From the NCBI RefSeq assembly GCF_030440425.1, contig NZ_CP098023.1, positions 2,974,501-3,038,500 on the forward strand: a DNA stretch of 64,000 bases, in the 5' to 3' direction. The translations under genes and the position numbers were made by a program. Below the pieces are notes generated by a model, which ran no database searches, was not told the DNA's origin, and was given only the letters and a program-made list of their open reading frames with translations. This stretch comes from Microbulbifer sp. MI-G (GTDB lineage: Bacteria > Pseudomonadota > Gammaproteobacteria > Pseudomonadales > Cellvibrionaceae). Below are positions 48,332 through 58,776 of the stretch, in pieces (the first letter of the stretch is position 1; each line of letters opens with the position of its first letter).

Positions 48332-49747
48332 TTAACGCTCTAATGGAAGCACAGGCAGTGCTGTTTCGTTAACTGACAGTCTAGGACGCACTGTTATTTC
48401 TAGCTCAGTTGGCTCTAATCCTACCCACTCGCGAAGTATATTGGTAGCTATTAGCCTGTCTTCTTCACTTAAAAAAGAGATGCGCGAAAGATTATGGTGC
48501 CCCTGGAACACATCAAATCGATATACCTCTTTTTCTTCTGCATCCATGGGCAACGGGTAGGCGGCAGCGCTAAAAGGATCAAAGTCAGCGTAAACGTACA
48601 TAACGCGTTCAGCCTGGAAACGTGCCCAAATATCCATCATAGACATTGGCCACCAATCGTGGTTTGGCACATTGACACCCGCAGGGGCATAGACCAAGTA
48701 ATCCTCTGGGTTATATTCGAGTAAGCCCGATAATGGATTGAGCAACAGGCTGGGATACCCAAGCTGAGTTAGCAGTTGCCAATAGTATGGTTCATTGCTG
48801 GAAAGGCCTTCATCCATATAGCTCTCAAAGCCCACTTTTGCATCTAAATGCGCAATAGCATCCTCCGCACTAACTCCGACAGCAGGAATGGTTTCGCACC
48901 CTGTAGAAGGATTACTAAATTGCCAAAAGATAAAATTATACTCACCTACAACATGTTCCAATGCCTGGTTTGTGCCTCCTGGCCAGCGATTAGCTGTGTA
49001 TTTGCCATCTATGTAATTATCTAGTGCGCTTAACATTTCTATGCGGCGTGATAGAATATCGCGTTGAAAATCTATAATTTTGCTACGGCACTCTTCTGTA
49101 CCCACCTCGCTTAGAAATATATCATGGCGAGCATCTCCCCTACCAAACATTAAAGGTGCCGCTAAAGCTACAGTGGCTTGAACATCGTTTGGATAGAAAT
49201 TTCTGTAGTACGTAGAGGTCATACCACCTTTACTGTAGCCAAAAGAAATCCACTGGCCGCTATATAGCTCTTTTAACCTCTCAACGATAGTATGTATGTC
49301 GTTTGCGGCCTGTTTAATGGTCAACTTAGACCAGTCCAATGGATCGGCAGGCTTGGAAGTACCAAAATATCGATGCTCTACATCAATAAAGTTACCTTCG
49401 ATCAAAGCGGTGGGTTCAATCGGGAAATATTTGAATGGCGAAGAGTCTGCATAAAGAGCATAACCACGGGTTCTTAAAGCCATAGGCGCATCAAATGAAC
49501 GATGGATAATTCGTATCCGCTGTTCGAACTGCTTGCCCAAAGGGTGCAAATGATCGACTGGCTGCTCTAACATCAACGTAAAGCACTGTGCTTCGTAGGT
49601 CACATACTGGCCGCAAGGGTCTTCACTAGCACTTTTTATTCCTCTAATAGATTCAAATTTTTCTAACACCGTTGTATCTGCCCCGTGAGATAGTGACACC
49701 TCGGACATCAATACAATAGTGCCCACAATTTTTGACCATGTTTTCAT
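48332..49747 (-). CDS. Secreted serine peptidase, S37 (tripeptidyl aminopeptidase-like) family
   Basis: A 471-residue protein with an N-terminal signal peptide (IVGTIVLMSEVSLSHGA). The alpha/beta-hydrolase catalytic Ser is at about residue 172 in SFGYSKGGMTS, with Asp in YADFDPFSAAAY and His in QGHHNLSR. Blocks such as YVTYEAQCFTLMLEQPVDHLHP and VDVEHRYFG-like (FIDVEHRYFGTSK) match the S37 family, known from Streptomyces secreted tripeptidyl aminopeptidases. Codon use is more AT-rich than the housekeeping genes to the left, suggesting transfer. S28 is the main alternative family. Confidence 0.85.
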   Translation of the reverse strand: MKTWSKIVGTIVLMSEVSLSHGADTTVLEKFESIRGIKSASEDPCGQYVTYEAQCFTLMLEQPVDHLHPLGKQFEQRIRIIHRSFDAPMALRTRGYALYADSSPFKYFPIEPTALIEGNFIDVEHRYFGTSKPADPLDWSKLTIKQAANDIHTIVERLKELYSGQWISFGYSKGGMTSTYYRNFYPNDVQATVALAAPLMFGRGDARHDIFLSEVGTEECRSKIIDFQRDILSRRIEMLSALDNYIDGKYTANRWPGGTNQALEHVVGEYNFIFWQFSNPSTGCETIPAVGVSAEDAIAHLDAKVGFESYMDEGLSSNEPYYWQLLTQLGYPSLLLNPLSGLLEYNPEDYLVYAPAGVNVPNHDWWPMSMMDIWARFQAERVMYVYADFDPFSAAAYPLPMDAEEKEVYRFDVFQGHHNLSRISFLSEEDRLIATNILREWVGLEPTELEITVRPRLSVNETALPVLPLER

Positions 49748-50577
49748 TTTATTCTTCCTGAGTTTGAAGGGTTAGGGAGAACAGACACCATATTATCTAG
49801 TTGCCATAAAAGCAATCTTCGTTTTAATCACAAGACCACTTTCAGCAACATGCGAGGAATGTCACAAAGTTTTTACTTCTGATGATTATCTACAGGTAGA
49901 GAGTTTGATCAGATAGCTTGATGTGTCAGTAGAGGAGTTTTTGTAGGCCAACTTGACCTTGCGAGTATAGATCCGCTTGAATTGAGGTCTTTTCACATAC
50001 GCCTCGGCATGGTTGTCCCACTGATACAGATTTATGATACTTTCCTCCGAAATAGATGGATGGGGTATCATGGCAGCCTGAAAAGCAAATTGAATAATGT
50101 GGTTCATGTGTCGCTTACGTTGCTCACTACAGACGAGGTTTTCTAAGAATCTTCTAATGAAGATTGTATGCCTGGAGTTAGGAAACAAATTTTCTAATCT
50201 TTGGTTTATGATTTGAGGTGAGTGTACTAGTTTGATGAAAATACACTCACAATGAAAGTTTTCATCGATTTTCTATACCATATGGCGCGGAAAACTCTTG
50301 TTGAATGTTAGCCGCCTCTGTACTCTCTTTAAAAATCCAAATACATTATTGGTGTGGTTGTACCTATAACGCTTCATGTAAAAAATGTATTTCCAGAAAA
50401 AGGTTACACTGCCTGAAGTAGTATTGGCCAAGCTCTTGAAATATTGAAGGATTTGCATGGCTAGTCTGAATTTACATAAGTAGCTATTCTGTAGTTGCTG
50501 GTAAATCTGCCCTGGCTAAAAAACGGATATGCCTGACTTCAAGTGGTATTTTTCTTCGGGCAATTGGGGCTATTAAG
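49748..50577. other. AT-rich intergenic region with only weak frames
   Basis: No convincing gene. A minus-strand frame at 49886-50107 (from ATG, 73 residues, basic C-terminus) and another at 50273-50458 (61 residues, aromatic and basic) have no good ribosome site and no recognised family; they could be remnants of mobile genes. GGGG about 12 nt before 50578 is a weak ribosome site for the Rhs gene. Confidence 0.3.
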
Positions 50578-53500
50578 ATGCTAAATACCATTTATCGCCG
50601 CTGGTACTGGCTTTCGTTTTTCTTTCTCTTCTCTTTTTCAGCGTTCGCCTTGGCTTTTGACCATCCTATACATGACAGTAGTGTAGGAAGTACCGGCTCC
50701 CAGCATGAAGTTGGAACCGATGGCAGTGCCAACTATAGCATCCCCATTTATGTCGTACCCGGCAAATCGGGCATACAGCCTGATTTGGCTCTCTCATACA
50801 GCAGTAACGCTGGTAATGGCCTGCTTGGAGTAGGGTGGAGCCTGTCCGGATTATCAGTGATTCATCGCTGTGCTGCGACTTTGAAGCAAGATGGCTTTAT
50901 CGGCTCTATAGCCTTCGATGATAAGGACAAATTCTGCCTGAACGGGAAAAGGCTGGTCGCTTATAGCGGCGCCTATGGAAAACATCTCACAGAATATCGC
51001 ACAGTTGATGAAAGCTTTAGTAAGATTGTTTCCTATGGACAGGCTGGTGGGGCTCCTGCCTATTTCAAGGTGTGGACCCGCAGTGGCCAGACTCACACGT
51101 ACGGCTCAACAGACAATTCGCGCATCGAAGCTCAAGGCCGCAATAGTGTTTATATCTGGGCTCTTTATAGTATTGAGGACAGTTTCAGAAATTATCTAAC
51201 CATCCAATATTTTGAAGATCAGGCCAACGGCTACTACCATCCTACACGGATAGACTATACCGGTAACCATGTTGTTGGTATCCAGCCTTATAACTCTGTG
51301 CGCTTCGAGTATGAAGACCGGTCAGATAAATTCATAGCGTATGTAGGCGGCTCACTGCAAAAGAACTTGAGACGTCTTTCAAAAGTGAAAAGCTACTCAG
51401 CTAATACCCTAGTTCGCGAATACACGTTAACCTATCAAGAGGCCGCAGTTACAAAGAAATCACAATTGCAAAGTATTAAGGAATGCAGCGGTGATCGCAG
51501 TTGCCTTCCGGAGACACGTTTTACATGGCAAAATGAAGGCACCGGCACATTCCAGGTATCAAAATACACTAAACCCAGTGGACACAATGCTAATCTTGAC
51601 ATGTACCCGTCAACAGGTGACTTTAATGGGGATGGTATAGCAGATCTAGGGTGGGCCGGGATTTCTGCTAACAATGGACAAATTGTAACCAAATCATATA
51701 TAGCATTAGCTTCTGGCAATGGTCATTTTGGCGCATCAATAGTCAGCAGTATGGTTGGGAGTAACGGTCATGCTGGCGAATTTGACGGTGATGGAATCAC
51801 AGATTTTGGCATAGCTCTGTACGACGAAAAAAAATCAACCTTGAATATTCGGGTATCTTTTAATAAGGGTAACGGTCAGTTTGAATCCCGCAAAAGTTAT
51901 AATTTCAATATAGGCCTTGATCCTGTTTTTCTAACTATTGATAACTACGTTACTCGATACGAAGACCTTAATGGTGATGGACTGACTGATATAGTTCTGA
52001 TCGTTCAAAGAAAAGACTTTACTTATATCGGCACTGTACTGAACGAAGGTGATGGCGTCTTTCGTAAGGTTAATCATAAGACCTTATATGACTCTCAGTT
52101 ATTTAAATTTGCAAACCATACTACACAGAAGCCTATGACGGCGGATGTAAATGGGGATGGATTAGCAGATCTATTGTGGGCCTTTCGTTCTGAAAAGGGA
52201 CTGCGCACCTATACCATTCTGAATGAAGGGGGTGGACGTTTTTCAAGGGTCACTGGCAGTAGTCCCAGTAACGGAAACTTTATAAGCTACAGCCCAGCAA
52301 TCACAGCAGATTATAATGGCGACGGCTTAACGGATCTGGTCTGGACCTACAAATATAATGGGGGCTTAAGGGCCTATACAGCTCTGAGTAAAGGGGATGG
52401 TACATTTAGTACAGCAATTTATAACGCACCTCGCTCTAACGGTAACTTTGAAAACTATGATCCTGCTATAATCGGAGACTTTAATGGAGATGGTCTAACA
52501 GATCTGGTCTGGACCTACAAATTTAATGGAGGCATACGGGCTTATACTGCACTCGGTATAGGTAACGGTAAATTTGCCGCAGCTAGATACAATGCGCCAC
52601 ACACAAGTGGTAACTTCACCCCTTATAAGACAATCAGGGCCGGTGACTTTAATGGGGACGGACTAACGGATCTGGCTTGGATAGCTAAAAATAATGTCGG
52701 AATGCACTTTCATACGGCATTAGCGGTAGGAGAGGGATCTAATAGTTTGATGGTCAAGGTTACAAATGGTTTTGACCATCTTACTGCATTTACCTATAAA
52801 CCCATGACCGACAGCAACGTCTATACCAAAAACACTGATGCCACTTATCCCATAATAGACTTACAATTCTCCCGTCCTGTGGTTAGCCGGGTTATCACCT
52901 CTAACGGTATCGGTGGGGTGTTTACCAACCACTACACTTACAAAGGATTTAAAGTTCATATAGCTGGCCATGGCAGCCTGGGCTTTCAGGAAATGACCAC
53001 CAAAAATGTCAATACAGGTACTGCCACCACAACCACCTTCAGTCAAAACTACGCCGCCTATACCCAGGGCTCCGTGGATCGAGTAAAGACCGTTGCAGGC
53101 AATGGGACGGTACTGTCCGATACAAGCAATCAGTGGAAAGCGATCGAAGAAGGAACAGGGGCCAAAAGGCGCTATCGTACGCAACTGCAAAGGACCGAAG
53201 TTACCAAGCGCGATCTGAACAATGCCTTCCTGCACCGGGAGGTGAACAGCTATATCTATGACGGATTTGACAACCTGACTAGCCTGTCTTCCAAAACCTA
53301 CGACAATGCCGGGCAACTGCTGCGCAGCGCTACGACCACAAATGCCTATGTCAATAATACTGGTAGTTCCTGGATATTAGGCCTGTTACAAAAAGTTACT
53401 GTGAAAGAGCAAACAACAGGTAAGACCCAAAAAATTCGAAAATCTGCATGGACTTACAACACCAATACCGGCAAGGCGCTTACTGAAAAGATACTACATC

Positions 53501-56500
53501 CGAGTACAGAAGCCGTGCTACAGCAAACCCACTTTGAAAATATTGACTACTTTGGCAACCATCGCCGAACCCGGATCACCGGCCCGGATTTTGATGCTAG
53601 GCAAAGTACCATGGCTTATGACTCCACAGGACGGTTTGTGGTGAAAGCAACCAACGCCCTTGGACATGTAGCCACCAGCAACTACTATCCCGATGGGCAC
53701 ATTAACGCGGGTATGGTAAAGACAAGCACCGACAGCAACCAAATTACGACTCATTATCTCTACGACAGCTTTGGCCGTGCTACCACGACCACTTACGCCT
53801 ACGGCACAGACGAACCAATACGCAGCCGTACCAGCTTTCAATGGTGTCGCAATATGAGAGGGTTGTGTCCTGCTAGAGCGGTGTACGGTATCGTTAAATC
53901 TTCAGATGGCGGGTCGGCCAGCAGGGTTTTTATTGATCGGTTGGGGCGTGAAATCAAGCGCAGCACGCAAGCTCTGGATGGTCGGTTCGCTCACGTAAGC
54001 AGCCGCTATAATGCGCAAGGGCGCACTGAAAGCGTGTCTGAGCCGCGCTTTAATGGATCGCCTGAATACCTAACTACCATTGAATACGATGCTTTGGGTC
54101 GAGCTACACGCTCAACCGATGCTACGGGCCGCGTTGATACAGTGCAATATAACGGTTTAACACAGACGGCACGCACCGACATTAACGGCTTGAATCAAAA
54201 GAAAGTCGAAACGCGTGATAGTCTGGGCCAGTTGACCATGGTCCATGATACTGCTGGCCAGCGCATTAGCTATCAGTACGACAGTTCCGGCAATATGACA
54301 TTGGTTACAAATCACGCCGGTAATGTCACCCGTATTGAGTATGATGCCCTGGGGCGCAAAGAGGCCATGGATGACCCCGATAAGGGGCTGTGGCGTTATA
54401 CCTACAATGGCCTGGGTCAACTACTCACTCAAACCAACGCCAGGGGCGAAGTCACCTGTAATGCCTACGACCTTTTGGGCCGTATGGTAAGACGTGTAGA
54501 TAATTATAAAGGTAATCTGCCTACCGGGCTGGGAGTAGCGAGTGATGCCAGCGACGGCTGTGCCAACCCCGGTTCGGACAACCAGACAACTAGATGGACA
54601 TACGACGCGGTAAATGCCTTGGGCAAGCTGTTCCGGGTGAACAGCCCAGACTATCAAGAAACTCTTGTATATGACCGCTACGCTCGGGAAACAGAAACTC
54701 GGTGGTTTATTGCCGGGCCAACGCCATCGCAAGCAGTTACTTATAAAGTCAAAACTCAGTACGATGCCCTGCACCGGCCAGAAACAGTCACTTATCCTGG
54801 CATCGGTCTCAAGGTGGAGACGGTTTACAATGACATCGGCTTCCCTGTAGAAATTAAAAACGCTAACAACAACATAACCTACCAAAGAGTGGCACAAACC
54901 GATGCGCGCGGCAATATTCTGGAGGAGAATCTTGGTAATGGCCTGAGCACCTTCCGGGTTTACGATGCCATTACTGGCCGTATTGGAGGGATTGGTACCT
55001 ACCGACCACTGGATACCAGCAGCCCCAGTGTGCAGCATCTGGAATTCGATTTTGATGCCATCGGCAACCTCACCGAGCGCACGGATTATCTGCAACAGTT
55101 CAGCGAACAATTTACCTACGACAATCTCAACCGCCTGCGCACCAGCCACAGCGACTTCGGCAATGGCGATATCCGCACTAATGCCGTTACCTACGATGCG
55201 CTGGGCAACATTCTCAGCAAAACCGGCGTGGGCAACTATAGCTATGGTGGCACCACCTGTGGCCGACGGGCAGGCCCCCATGCGGTCACCACCATCAGCG
55301 CCCCGAAGGCTACCAGCTACTGTTACGATGCCAACGGAAATATGACCAGTGGTGATGGCCGCACTATCCAGTACAGTTATTTCGATAAGCCCACACTGAT
55401 TACTAAAGGCAGCAAAAGCACCGCCTTTAAATATGGCCCAGAGCGTAATCGCTTTCAACGTATCGACCGCGAAGGGGGCAATACCACCACTACCACCTAT
55501 ATTGGTGGCCTCTACGAAAAGGTGGAAAAATCCAATGGCAGCGTGGAAGAGCGCCACTTTATTGGTGGGTCGGCGATTGTCACCATCTACGACCGTAACG
55601 GCAATTTTGGGAATACCAAAACCCGCTACTTACATAAAGACCACCTGGGCTCAATCACCGCCATTACTGACGAACAAATGAATCTGGTGGAAGAGTTCAG
55701 TTTTGACGCCTGGGGCAAGCGCAGAGCCCCCAGCCTGGCCCGCCTGGAGCAATTGCTCAACAAGCCTTGGGCGAGCATGACAGCTTATGAAAAAGACAAC
55801 TTGACCCTGAACCCCTGGGATCTAGCCTCCAGCATTACCAACAAGGGTTTTACCGGTCATGAACAACTGGACGGTGTGGGCCTGATCCATATGAACGGGC
55901 GGGTGTATGATGCCGAAATAGGGCGCTTTCTCGGTGCCGACCCGTTTATTCAGGATAGAACTAACCTACAGGCTTTAAACCGCTACAGTTATGTGTTAAA
56001 CAACCCCCTAAGCTATACTGACCCTAGTGGGTATTTCTTTAAGAAATTGTTTAAAAAAATAGGGAAAATATTTAAAAAAGCCTGGAAAGGAATAAAGAAC
56101 GTAGCCAAGGGGATTTTCAAGGGCATCAAGCGCCAGCTTCAGGCAGTGGGCAAAGTCCTCAATGCGATACCAGGCCTATCGACTGTGGTAGGGATCGCCA
56201 TAGCGATAGTGGCTTCACCAGCTGCTGCAGAAATCTATTTTCAGGCGCTGGCATACCTCAATACGGCCATCAGTTTGGCCAACGGGGCTCCGATAGGGGA
56301 TGTGCTGACGGGCTTTGCAGTGGGGATGGTGGTCGGTGGGATTAGCGGCGGCCTGGGGGACGTATTGGCGCAAACGTCGCTAGGGGTTGCCGGGCACTAT
56401 GTGGCCAGTGGGCTTGTGGGCGGTGTTGCAGCCAAAGCTTTAGGCGGTCGTTTTAAGGACGGTTTTGCCGGAGGCTTGCTGAGTGCTGGGGTTCGGCATG

Positions 56501-57003
56501 CGATGGGGCATTTTGATAAAGTAGCGCAACCAAAATTGACCGCACAAAAGGGGAGTGGAGATGTTGAGATATGTGATTGTGAACAAAATAGCGGTCTTGA
56601 TGCACGAGTAAAAGAAATATCTAATGCTATTGGTTTATCTGATTCCGAATTTGATGTAGCGTTCGCAAGTAAATCAGAAATTGAAATAGCTACTAATGGG
56701 GAACCGGCCTGGGGGACAGTGAATAAAAATGGTACAATTCTTATAGATAAATCTTTGGCAACTAGAATGAATGGTACCCGTTTTACGCAAACATTAGCAG
56801 AAGAAATGGTTCATGTAGTACAGATTCGGACAGGGTACTATAAACTGATTTCCCAAACTTACCAAAGATATGCTATAGAGGCAGAAGCAACTGGATGGGT
56901 TATTTCAAGAGGAGTTTCTCTTGGATTGCGAGGTTCGGACTTTGTAGAATATAAGAGGGTTCATAGAATGTGGACAAGAAAATGGAAAAATGAAAGGTAT
57001 TAG
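50578..57003 (+). CDS. SpvB/FG-GAP/Rhs polymorphic toxin with metallopeptidase-like tip
   Basis: A 2141-residue predicted secreted toxin. A signal peptide (WLSFFFLFSFSAFALA) is followed by an SpvB-type domain (~38-330, GSTGSQHEVGTDGSANYSIP and LLGVGWSLSGLSVIHRC). Then come about seven FG-GAP-like calcium repeats (~348-708; e.g. GDFNGDGLTDLVW) and a long YD-repeat shell (~830-1750). The Rhs core ends GLIHMNGRVYDAEIGRFLGADPF at ~1770. From ~1818 a Lys-rich amphipathic and then hydrophobic pre-toxin segment leads to RHAMGHFD at ~1973-1980, after which the tip is unique. The tip holds AEEMVHVVQ at 2074-2082, a zincin-like motif in which the first His is Glu (EExxH), and acidic IEAEATGW downstream. 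This may encode a peptidase; it is uncertain. Composition is AT-rich at the 5' half and tip. Confidence 0.93.
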   Translation: MLNTIYRRWYWLSFFFLFSFSAFALAFDHPIHDSSVGSTGSQHEVGTDGSANYSIPIYVVPGKSGIQPDLALSYSSNAGNGLLGVGWSLSGLSVIHRCAATLKQDGFIGSIAFDDKDKFCLNGKRLVAYSGAYGKHLTEYRTVDESFSKIVSYGQAGGAPAYFKVWTRSGQTHTYGSTDNSRIEAQGRNSVYIWALYSIEDSFRNYLTIQYFEDQANGYYHPTRIDYTGNHVVGIQPYNSVRFEYEDRSDKFIAYVGGSLQKNLRRLSKVKSYSANTLVREYTLTYQEAAVTKKSQLQSIKECSGDRSCLPETRFTWQNEGTGTFQVSKYTKPSGHNANLDMYPSTGDFNGDGIADLGWAGISANNGQIVTKSYIALASGNGHFGASIVSSMVGSNGHAGEFDGDGITDFGIALYDEKKSTLNIRVSFNKGNGQFESRKSYNFNIGLDPVFLTIDNYVTRYEDLNGDGLTDIVLIVQRKDFTYIGTVLNEGDGVFRKVNHKTLYDSQLFKFANHTTQKPMTADVNGDGLADLLWAFRSEKGLRTYTILNEGGGRFSRVTGSSPSNGNFISYSPAITADYNGDGLTDLVWTYKYNGGLRAYTALSKGDGTFSTAIYNAPRSNGNFENYDPAIIGDFNGDGLTDLVWTYKFNGGIRAYTALGIGNGKFAAARYNAPHTSGNFTPYKTIRAGDFNGDGLTDLAWIAKNNVGMHFHTALAVGEGSNSLMVKVTNGFDHLTAFTYKPMTDSNVYTKNTDATYPIIDLQFSRPVVSRVITSNGIGGVFTNHYTYKGFKVHIAGHGSLGFQEMTTKNVNTGTATTTTFSQNYAAYTQGSVDRVKTVAGNGTVLSDTSNQWKAIEEGTGAKRRYRTQLQRTEVTKRDLNNAFLHREVNSYIYDGFDNLTSLSSKTYDNAGQLLRSATTTNAYVNNTGSSWILGLLQKVTVKEQTTGKTQKIRKSAWTYNTNTGKALTEKILHPSTEAVLQQTHFENIDYFGNHRRTRITGPDFDARQSTMAYDSTGRFVVKATNALGHVATSNYYPDGHINAGMVKTSTDSNQITTHYLYDSFGRATTTTYAYGTDEPIRSRTSFQWCRNMRGLCPARAVYGIVKSSDGGSASRVFIDRLGREIKRSTQALDGRFAHVSSRYNAQGRTESVSEPRFNGSPEYLTTIEYDALGRATRSTDATGRVDTVQYNGLTQTARTDINGLNQKKVETRDSLGQLTMVHDTAGQRISYQYDSSGNMTLVTNHAGNVTRIEYDALGRKEAMDDPDKGLWRYTYNGLGQLLTQTNARGEVTCNAYDLLGRMVRRVDNYKGNLPTGLGVASDASDGCANPGSDNQTTRWTYDAVNALGKLFRVNSPDYQETLVYDRYARETETRWFIAGPTPSQAVTYKVKTQYDALHRPETVTYPGIGLKVETVYNDIGFPVEIKNANNNITYQRVAQTDARGNILEENLGNGLSTFRVYDAITGRIGGIGTYRPLDTSSPSVQHLEFDFDAIGNLTERTDYLQQFSEQFTYDNLNRLRTSHSDFGNGDIRTNAVTYDALGNILSKTGVGNYSYGGTTCGRRAGPHAVTTISAPKATSYCYDANGNMTSGDGRTIQYSYFDKPTLITKGSKSTAFKYGPERNRFQRIDREGGNTTTTTYIGGLYEKVEKSNGSVEERHFIGGSAIVTIYDRNGNFGNTKTRYLHKDHLGSITAITDEQMNLVEEFSFDAWGKRRAPSLARLEQLLNKPWASMTAYEKDNLTLNPWDLASSITNKGFTGHEQLDGVGLIHMNGRVYDAEIGRFLGADPFIQDRTNLQALNRYSYVLNNPLSYTDPSGYFFKKLFKKIGKIFKKAWKGIKNVAKGIFKGIKRQLQAVGKVLNAIPGLSTVVGIAIAIVASPAAAEIYFQALAYLNTAISLANGAPIGDVLTGFAVGMVVGGISGGLGDVLAQTSLGVAGHYVASGLVGGVAAKALGGRFKDGFAGGLLSAGVRHAMGHFDKVAQPKLTAQKGSGDVEICDCEQNSGLDARVKEISNAIGLSDSEFDVAFASKSEIEIATNGEPAWGTVNKNGTILIDKSLATRMNGTRFTQTLAEEMVHVVQIRTGYYKLISQTYQRYAIEAEATGWVISRGVSLGLRGSDFVEYKRVHRMWTRKWKNERY

Positions 57004-57037
57004 CACCTGTTTACGCTAAATCTTGTATAATTACTGT

Positions 57038-57290
57038 ATGGAATTTGCAGCACAACAATACAAAGTTATCGAAGGTTTTCTGCCTCTTCTACGCGGCAAC
57101 GTGAACATATCCAGCTGACAGGTGCTGAACACCATTCTTTATATAGCTGAGCATGGCTGTTAGTGGCGAGGCCTGCCGAAGTAATTCGGCCGCTAGTACA
57201 GCATCTACATGCGGACAATCGCAGGGTCAAGAAAGGTGCACTGAATAGGGTCTTTCTGGCTTTTCAGGAACAAGTTGAACTACCGAGATT
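57038..57290 (+). pseudogene. Decayed IS5-family transposase start
   Basis: From ATG 57038 the sequence reads MEFAAQQYKVIEGFLPLLRG, then VLNTILYIAEHGC and WRGLPK, and, after a frame change, GALNRVFLAF. These are the N-terminal blocks of IS5-family transposases. At least four in-frame stops occur (the first, TGA, at 57116-57118) and there is a frameshift near 57230. The C-terminal catalytic part is missing. It is a relic, just after the Rhs stop. Confidence 0.75.
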
Positions 57291-57604
57291 CATATGGTTT
57301 CAGCCAGTCACAACCGTGACGTAGTATTTTCTCTGTCTCCAAGACATGCTGAGACGCACTGGAGGTCCGAAAACTGCTAAATCGTTATTTTTTCACGCAA
57401 ATAATGCATGTGTATATTGTGTACCTAATGAAGTTAACTTTGATAATTACCATAAAGATCTGTTAAAAAGTATAATCTAGTCGGAAAAATATCCGCATAG
57501 AATATCAGAGTGCAATATTTTTTGGAGGATTTTTACTAAGAAAATACAATTAACAAGTTATGGTAGAGAATTTTTTTGTTTAACAAGCAAAGGCTCGGAA
57601 TTAA
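57291..57604. other. AT-rich stretch after the IS5 relic
   Basis: On the plus strand an open stretch with a natural-looking C-terminus (VYCVPNEVNFDNYHKDLLKSII) ends at a TAG near 57480 and could be the tail of a lost toxin tip. No start or ribosome site can be assigned. Nothing else seen. Confidence 0.2.
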
Positions 57605-58090
57605 ATGGAAGAGGAAGTAAAAAGAATAAGTCTAGCATATGCAAGCTATAAATACGCTCATCAGGCCGAAAGCCCTTGCTCTGCGTTTCGCTTAACTTTA
57701 TCGAAAATTTTAGCTAATTCAAAGCGAATCTCTATTATCCTCGCAATGTTATTCTCCTGTGATCTTATGGCTACGTCAATTCGATGCGCTGAGCCAACTA
57801 ATGCTCAAAGAGATACCCTTCATGCATGGAAACTTTACGGGAGTTCAGACTATGAGTTCAACGCAGTCATAAGTTATGGAGGTCATGAAATCAATAAGAT
57901 TGTAATCTTGCTTAATGTATCAGCAATGGGTTTAGAAGCGGTTATCCCACTAGATTATAAAACAGGGAACAGTAAAATATCTGGGGAATTTAGTGTTCAA
58001 GGAAAGTGGAATGAAGCAGTGATCATAGCCTATTATGGAGATGGTATATGCGATCCAAAGCTCTTATTACGTGACTTTATCTCATCCTAA
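57605..58090 (+). CDS. Hypothetical protein, possible immunity protein
   Basis: A 161-residue frame with no recognised family. A hydrophobic segment (ISIILAMLFSCDLMATSI, ~42-60) could be a signal or anchor if translation begins later than the first ATG; there is no clear ribosome site at 57605. The C-terminal half looks like a small beta-rich domain. Position after the intact Rhs toxin suggests an immunity role, but about 600 bp with an IS relic lie between. Confidence 0.45.
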   Translation: MEEEVKRISLAYASYKYAHQAESPCSAFRLTLSKILANSKRISIILAMLFSCDLMATSIRCAEPTNAQRDTLHAWKLYGSSDYEFNAVISYGGHEINKIVILLNVSAMGLEAVIPLDYKTGNSKISGEFSVQGKWNEAVIIAYYGDGICDPKLLLRDFISS

Positions 58091-58152
58091 TCTTTAGGAA
58101 AAATCAATATTTAGTAGACGACATCAAATTTCTGTGCCAGATGAGTAAATAT

Positions 58153-58776
58153 CCACCGGCAAAGCCGGTGGCTTTAAGCGTGAACCGCTCAAAGCGGTCT
58201 GTACGGAACTAACGTTCCTTGAGCCCCCAAAGGGGGCTGCCTATATCTTCATACCAAGTTCAGTTGCTCTACTCGCCGATCTTCCTTCTCCTGATGACGA
58301 ATATACTCCCTGATCACATTCTCATCACGACCAACGGTGGACGCAAAGTAACCTCTCGCCCAGAAGTGTTGCCCTACATAATTTCTACGCTGGCCAGAGT
58401 AGGTCCTCGCAATGTAAATAGCACTTTTACCTTTGATATACCCCACCACCTGGGAGACAGCATATTTGGGCGGAATCGATATCATCATATGGACATGATC
58501 CGGCATTACGTGCCCCTCCTCAATCAGGCTCTCCTTTTGCCGGGCCAACTGGTGAAATACCGTGGGCAACTCTCTGCGCACCCGTCCAAACAGCACCTTT
58601 CTACGATACTTTGGGATAAAAACTATGTGGTACTTACACTCCCATTTCGTGTGACTTAAACTGTCCACTTGTCTCATGGTGACTCCTTTGTGTGTTGCTT
58701 GGCGGCTCACACATTGGAGTTACTATGGGACTTCCGGATCTGTCAAACTATGCGTGCCTCCCCGGCAAAGCCGGGG
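58153..58776 (-). mobile_element. IS200/IS605-type insertion element
   Basis: An about 0.6-kb element with one transposase gene on the minus strand. Ends carry subterminal hairpins instead of inverted repeats: CCACCGGC/GCCGGTGG at 58153-58171 and CCCCGGC/GCCGGGG at 58760-58776, the latter next to the tnpA 5' end. More hairpins (GCCCCC/GGGGGC at 58223-58237) lie near the tnpA 3' end. Exact ends are not defined. It lies directly before the Rhs fragment. Confidence 0.8.
58249..58677 (-). CDS. tnpA: IS200/IS605-family transposase TnpA
   Basis: A 142-residue Y1 HUH transposase for single-strand transposition. The HUH motif is HVH in MPDHVHMM, and the catalytic Tyr lies in VIREYIRHQ near the C-terminus. 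CKYHIVFIPKYRRKVLFG is typical of the family. Start at ATG 58677; the frame is open to 58710. No tnpB gene is present. It looks intact. Confidence 0.95.
   Translation of the reverse strand: MRQVDSLSHTKWECKYHIVFIPKYRRKVLFGRVRRELPTVFHQLARQKESLIEEGHVMPDHVHMMISIPPKYAVSQVVGYIKGKSAIYIARTYSGQRRNYVGQHFWARGYFASTVGRDENVIREYIRHQEKEDRRVEQLNLV

Noticed and set aside
54421..55557. 378-codon minus-strand frame inside the Rhs gene
   Set aside because: It mirrors the YD repeats and is Gly/Ala/Ile-rich; no independent support.
58141..58240. CRISPR-like repeats (several short hairpins with AAA loops)
   Set aside because: The units differ in sequence and spacing; they are subterminal hairpins of the IS200/IS605 element.
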